Assembly: GCA_007123335.1 (NCBI GenBank)
Contig: SKLG01000094.1
Location: 1 to 8,640 of the forward strand
Origin: Anaerolineae bacterium
GTDB taxonomy: Bacteria; Chloroflexota; Anaerolineae; UBA1429
Reading direction: 5' to 3'
Length of the DNA: 8,640 nucleotides
Both the position numbers and the translations under genes were made by a program. Under the pieces are notes generated by a model. The model ran no database searches. It was not told where the DNA came from and worked only from the letters and a program-made list of their open reading frames with translations. Below are positions 5,973-8,640 of this stretch, in pieces. Numbering within the stretch: position 1 is the stretch's first letter; each line of letters begins with the position of its first letter.

Positions 5973-6746
5973 ATGGATGCTCCTTACCTGTCCATCGTCG
6001 TGCCCTGCTACAACGAGAGCGAGAACCTGCGCAGCGGCGTGTTGCAGTGCCTGTACGAATATGTGCAGGCGCAACCTTACCCTTGCGAGGTGGTCATCTC
6101 GGACGATGGCAGCACCGACGACAGCCGCGATCTGCTCATCGATATCATCGCAAAGTGGCCCGGTTTTCGCCTGCAAGAGAACCCCCATCGCGGCAAACCC
6201 TGGGCTGTGTGGAGTGGCATCATCGCCGCTCGCGGAGAGATCGTGCTCTTTGCCGATATGGACCAGTCGACGCCCATTGACCAGGTCGAGCGGTTGCTGC
6301 CCTGCTTTGACCAGGGCTATGATCTGGCCATCGGCTCTCGGGGTCGCGAGCGGGCCAATTTTGCCTGGTATCGGCGCCTGGGATCGGCGGCGTTCTTGAT
6401 CCTGCGGCGGCTGCTCTTGCTGCGGAGCATTCGCGACACCCAATGCGGATTCAAGGCGCTGCGGCGCGAGGTGGCCACGGAACTCTTTCCCCAGCTGGAG
6501 GCGATCCGCGACACCGAGCCGGCCAAGGGCTGGAAGGTGACCGCCTTTGACGTCGAACTGCTCTACCTCGCCGAACGCGCCGGATATCGCATCGCTGAGG
6601 TGCCGGTGGAGTGGGCCGATCGCGATTTGGCCAAGGGAAAGGGCAAGAGCTATGTCACCGAGTCGCAAGAGATGGCCCGACAGATCTTGCGCATCAAAAT
6701 GAACGCGCTCAAGGGTTTTTACGATCGATCATCGGATGAGATATAA
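5973..6746 (+). CDS. Family 2 glycosyltransferase, ALG5/DPM1-like (polyprenyl-phosphate sugar transferase)
   Basis: The 257-residue product lacks the long C-terminal membrane part of larger relatives. The start ATG 5973 has AGGAG (5962-5966) that overlaps the stop codon of the previous gene, so the two are tightly linked. Motifs: LSIVVPCYNESENL (6-19), ISDDGSTDDS (42-51), the HRGKPWAVWSGIIAARGE block (72-89) that marks the ALG5/dolichyl-phosphate glucosyl- or mannosyltransferase group, the ADMDQSTP metal site (94-101, with Met inside the usual DxD), GSRGR (121-125), and DTQCGFKALRR (155-165). FDVELLYLAERAGY (192-205) and EVPVEW (209-214) follow as in relatives. Such enzymes make polyprenyl-phosphate-sugar at the membrane from a nucleotide sugar, for later transfer outside the cell. 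The sugar is not predictable. With rfbD and the preceding GT2 it most likely serves glycan or glycoprotein assembly. Confidence 0.9.
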   Translation: MDAPYLSIVVPCYNESENLRSGVLQCLYEYVQAQPYPCEVVISDDGSTDDSRDLLIDIIAKWPGFRLQENPHRGKPWAVWSGIIAARGEIVLFADMDQSTPIDQVERLLPCFDQGYDLAIGSRGRERANFAWYRRLGSAAFLILRRLLLLRSIRDTQCGFKALRREVATELFPQLEAIRDTEPAKGWKVTAFDVELLYLAERAGYRIAEVPVEWADRDLAKGKGKSYVTESQEMARQILRIKMNALKGFYDRSSDEI

Positions 6747-6758
6747 GGATTATCGTTA

Positions 6759-6787
6759 GCGGTTGATGACCAGCGGTCATAGACCGC
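6759..6787 (+). promoter_or_regulatory. Hairpin abutting the ribosome binding site of the DUF362 gene
   Basis: GCGGT (6759-6763) pairs with ACCGC (6783-6787) and ATGACC (6766-6771) with GGTCAT (6775-6780), leaving a 2x2 internal loop and a 3-nt apical loop. The next base begins AAGGAG (6788-6793). Lying in the 53-bp gap between two co-directional genes, it could set expression of the downstream gene or protect an RNA end. It has no T-run. Confidence 0.5.
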
Positions 6788-6799
6788 AAGGAGAGGATC

Positions 6800-8035
6800 A
6801 TGACGCAATATCAGGTCAGAGCTGTCCGCTGCGACCATCGTAGCAGCGATAAAGAGGTCTATCAGGCGCTCAAGCGCGCCACCGCACCGCTGGAGCGCGC
6901 CTGGGCCAAACTAGAGGCTGCCAAGACGATTACCATCAAGTTCAATCAGGCCTGGCGCCCGAGCGAGCTGGTCTTTTTGGAGGGGCAGTTGCAGGAGCTG
7001 GTCGATTATTCGGTCGCTCGGGCGCTGCTGCGCCTTTTGCGCGAGCGTACCACCGCCGAGATCAGTTGCTGCGAGATCGCCACCATGGCCCATCGCGACC
7101 CCAACCTCGACACGCCGCAGACCATCACCCTCATGGATCTGCTCGACGAGTTCGATGTACGCTTTGTGGATGGCAACCTGCCTCCGCACAAGGTCTACCA
7201 GGTGCCGGGCGGTGGTCACATGTTCCACCAATACCTGTTGCCCGAGTCAGTGGTCGACACCGACGCCTTTATCTCGGTGCAAAAATTAAAAAGCCACAAA
7301 TTCATGGGCGTCACTCTGGCGCTCAAGAACCTCTTTGGCCTGTGCCCCATGGAGCCCCATGGCCGCTCGCGGGGCTACTTTCACCATCTGCTGCGTCTGC
7401 CTTACGTTCTGGTAGATCTGGGCCGCCTCATCGATCCTACCCTCAACATCATCGATGGTCTTGTCGGCCAGTCGGAGCGCGAGTGGGGCGGTGATGGTCG
7501 CATCTGTGACACCCTGGTGGCCGGCGATCAGGTCATCGCCACCGACGCCTGCGCCACCCATCTCATGGGCTTGGACCCGCTGGGCGACTGGCCGAACCAG
7601 CCCTTTGTCCGCGACCGCAATAGCATTCGCCTGGCCCATCTGGTCGGTTTTGGTTCGGCGGATCTTGCAGATCCCGACGCCATCGATTTCCAGTCCGAGG
7701 TCGAGGCGCCGGTGGGCGTCTTTCACACCGAAGAGACCGATCCCTTTGAGCTGGTCGCTGCCTGGCGCAAGACGACTTGCGAGCAGGCGCTCTATTACCG
7801 TGATCATGCCTCGTGGTTCCACGAGCGCTATGCCGGCCAGTATATTCTCTTGCAGGACAACGAGGTGCGCTGGGCCGATGAGGCCAGCAATCTGAGCGTC
7901 AGCCGTCGCGAGTTGGCCGGCACCAGGACCTCAAGCGCCATGTGGTTCAAGTACGTCGATCCCGACGAGGCCGAGGGCGAGCATTATGAGGTCTATGAGC
8001 AGAACCTCCAGGCGCTGCAAGAGATGGGCATCTAG
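6800..8035 (+). CDS. DUF362 family protein with C-terminal extension
   Basis: The product is 411 residues; ATG 6800 has AAGGAG 6 nt upstream. Residues about 44-260 match DUF362: ITIKFNQAW (44-52), then FISVQKLKSHKFMGVTLALKNLFG (157-180), which is the core signature, NIIDGLVGQ (216-224), and the AGDQVIATDACATHLMGLDP block (241-260). The function of DUF362 is not established; some members carry ferredoxin clusters, but no CxxCxxC array is seen here. Beyond residue 300 is an extension with no core DUF362 role. Within it, HERYAGQYILLQDNEVRWAD (341-360) and the following residues loosely resemble the small DUF5678 fold; the tail WFKYVDPDEAEGEHYEVYE (382-400) is acidic. No signal peptide or membrane segment is present, so it is probably cytoplasmic. 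It could be an oxidoreductase- or cofactor-related protein; no reaction can be assigned. Confidence 0.85.
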   Translation: MTQYQVRAVRCDHRSSDKEVYQALKRATAPLERAWAKLEAAKTITIKFNQAWRPSELVFLEGQLQELVDYSVARALLRLLRERTTAEISCCEIATMAHRDPNLDTPQTITLMDLLDEFDVRFVDGNLPPHKVYQVPGGGHMFHQYLLPESVVDTDAFISVQKLKSHKFMGVTLALKNLFGLCPMEPHGRSRGYFHHLLRLPYVLVDLGRLIDPTLNIIDGLVGQSEREWGGDGRICDTLVAGDQVIATDACATHLMGLDPLGDWPNQPFVRDRNSIRLAHLVGFGSADLADPDAIDFQSEVEAPVGVFHTEETDPFELVAAWRKTTCEQALYYRDHASWFHERYAGQYILLQDNEVRWADEASNLSVSRRELAGTRTSSAMWFKYVDPDEAEGEHYEVYEQNLQALQEMGI

Positions 8036-8055
8036 CCCACACTAACGATATTCAT

Positions 8056-8127
8056 GGGGCGCGGGCGTCTCGCCCGCGCATTCTCATATAGTTCCAGGGG
8101 AAGAGCGGGTGAGGACACCCGCGCCCC
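8056..8127. repeat. REPIN-like element: two inverted GC-rich hairpin units
   Basis: Unit one (8056-8079) contains GCGCGGGCG, loop TCT, CGCCCGCGC (9-bp perfect stem). Unit two (8103-8127) contains GCGGGTG, loop AGGA, CACCCGC (7-bp perfect stem). The reverse complement of unit two closely matches unit one, both starting GGGGCGCGGG, so the ends 8056-8065 and 8118-8127 pair and the whole is one large dyad around a 23-nt spacer (8080-8102). This is the architecture of REP doublets (REPINs). No associated transposase is present in the window. Confidence 0.7.
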
Positions 8128-8154
8128 GGATCGAATGCAAGTAGGGAGTAGATC

Positions 8155-8640
8155 ATGTCATCAGCCAAGCGCCCCAACATCCTCATCTTTCAAAACGACC
8201 AGCAACAAGGCCACGTCACCCAGCCGGGCCATCCCTGTCGCACGCCCAACACCGACCGCCTGGCCGCCGAGGGCCTGCGTTTTGGCCGCACCTATACTAC
8301 CACCGCCCACTGTTGTCCCTCGCGGGCAACATTCATGACCGGGCTCTATCCCAGCCGCCACGGCATCTATAACAATGTGCTCAACGACGCCGCGCTGGAG
8401 CGCTCGCTCAAGCCGGGCGTGACCACGTTTAGCGAGGCGTTGCGCGACGCAGGCTATCGCCCGGCCTTTTCGGGCAAGTGGCACGTCTGCGCCGATGAAG
8501 AGCCCAAGGATCGCGGCTGGACCCAGTACCACGCCACGGGCATTCAGGGCGAGATGCACGGCCTGCGCTGGGAGCGCTTTCGCGAGCTGGCCCAAGAGGG
8601 GGAGGATGAGCAGCGTCCTCGAGGGCGTGGCGAGCTGCTG
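8155..8640 (+). CDS. Sulfatase (C-type, formylglycine-dependent), N-terminal part
   Basis: ATG 8155 has GGGAG 6 nt upstream. The 162 visible residues stay open to the end of the window, so the gene is 3' partial; complete family members are commonly three times this length or more. Motifs: RPNILIFQNDQQQG (6-19), whose D15-Q16-Q17 matches the TDQQ-type metal-binding strand of many sulfatases; the RTPNTDRLAAEGLRF segment (29-43); the maturation motif C53-C54-P55-S56-R57, where Cys53 would be oxidised to formylglycine, followed by ATFMTGLYPSRHG (58-70); and GKWHV (107-111). These enzymes hydrolyse sulfate esters (or related phosphonate and phosphodiester bonds) and need a formylglycine-generating enzyme. 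The N-terminus has no signal peptide, so it is probably cytoplasmic, unlike many glycan sulfatases. It is 119 bp beyond DUF362, with the REPIN-like element between them, so it may be its own unit. The substrate cannot be named. Confidence 0.92.
   Translation, partial: MSSAKRPNILIFQNDQQQGHVTQPGHPCRTPNTDRLAAEGLRFGRTYTTTAHCCPSRATFMTGLYPSRHGIYNNVLNDAALERSLKPGVTTFSEALRDAGYRPAFSGKWHVCADEEPKDRGWTQYHATGIQGEMHGLRWERFRELAQEGEDEQRPRGRGELL

Noticed and set aside
5967..6668. A 233-codon minus-strand frame opposite the second glycosyltransferase
   Set aside because: It looks superficially protein-like, but the plus-strand frame contains the complete ALG5/DPM1-like motif set and the ribosome binding site.

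Overview
The window is GC-rich, densely coded bacterial DNA, apparently chromosomal. The gene set fits a Chloroflexota-like (Anaerolineae/Caldilineae type) organism: a DUF362 protein, a secreted PxKF-type protein, a C-type sulfatase, an acetamidase-family enzyme, strong AGGAGG-type ribosome binding sites and GC-rich dyad repeats between genes. That assignment is an inference from gene content and style; no rRNA or marker gene is present to prove it.

Layout. (1) Positions 1-550, plus strand: the 3' part of a KDPG-type aldolase gene whose product continues into a VOC (glyoxalase-like) domain. It ends before a 12-bp perfect hairpin (607-640) that also lies just beyond the convergent next gene. 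(2) Positions 718-1533, minus strand: a secreted two-domain beta protein with a PxKF-like C-terminus and a GTG start. (3) Positions 1534-2236: about 700 bases without a convincing gene, less GC-rich than its surroundings, holding two strong dyads and a short direct repeat. (4) Positions 2237-2929, minus strand: a HAD-family phosphatase or phosphomutase resembling beta-phosphoglucomutase. (5) Positions 2930-3243: a divergent control region with a near-consensus sigma70-type promoter, a strong hairpin about 35 nt after the predicted transcription start, and a second promoter candidate after the hairpin. (6) Positions 3244-8640, plus strand: a co-directional cluster of acetamidase/formamidase family enzyme, dTDP-4-dehydrorhamnose reductase (rfbD), a WbbL-like GT2 rhamnosyltransferase candidate, an ALG5/DPM1-like GT2 glycosyltransferase, a DUF362 protein with an unusual C-terminal extension, and the start of a sulfatase that runs off the window. 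A REPIN-like pair of inverted hairpin units lies between the last two genes.

How the genes may work together. rfbD and the two glycosyltransferases overlap or nearly touch (8-bp overlap, then a 9-bp gap), so they are probably co-translated and act in making or attaching a rhamnose-containing surface glycan. The amidase is 34 bp upstream and DUF362 is 53 bp downstream, so they may share the transcript, but their metabolic link to the glycan genes is unclear. The aldolase, the HAD enzyme and the sulfatase suggest sugar-acid and sulfated-glycan use, but they are separate transcription units or are separated by the repeat.

No obviously new defence or mobile system is visible. The least explained parts are the promoter-hairpin unit at 3020-3123 (a candidate short RNA or attenuator with an anti-Shine-Dalgarno-like tract), the aldolase-VOC fusion with an altered last metal-ligand position, the DUF362 C-terminal extension, and the REPIN-like element.
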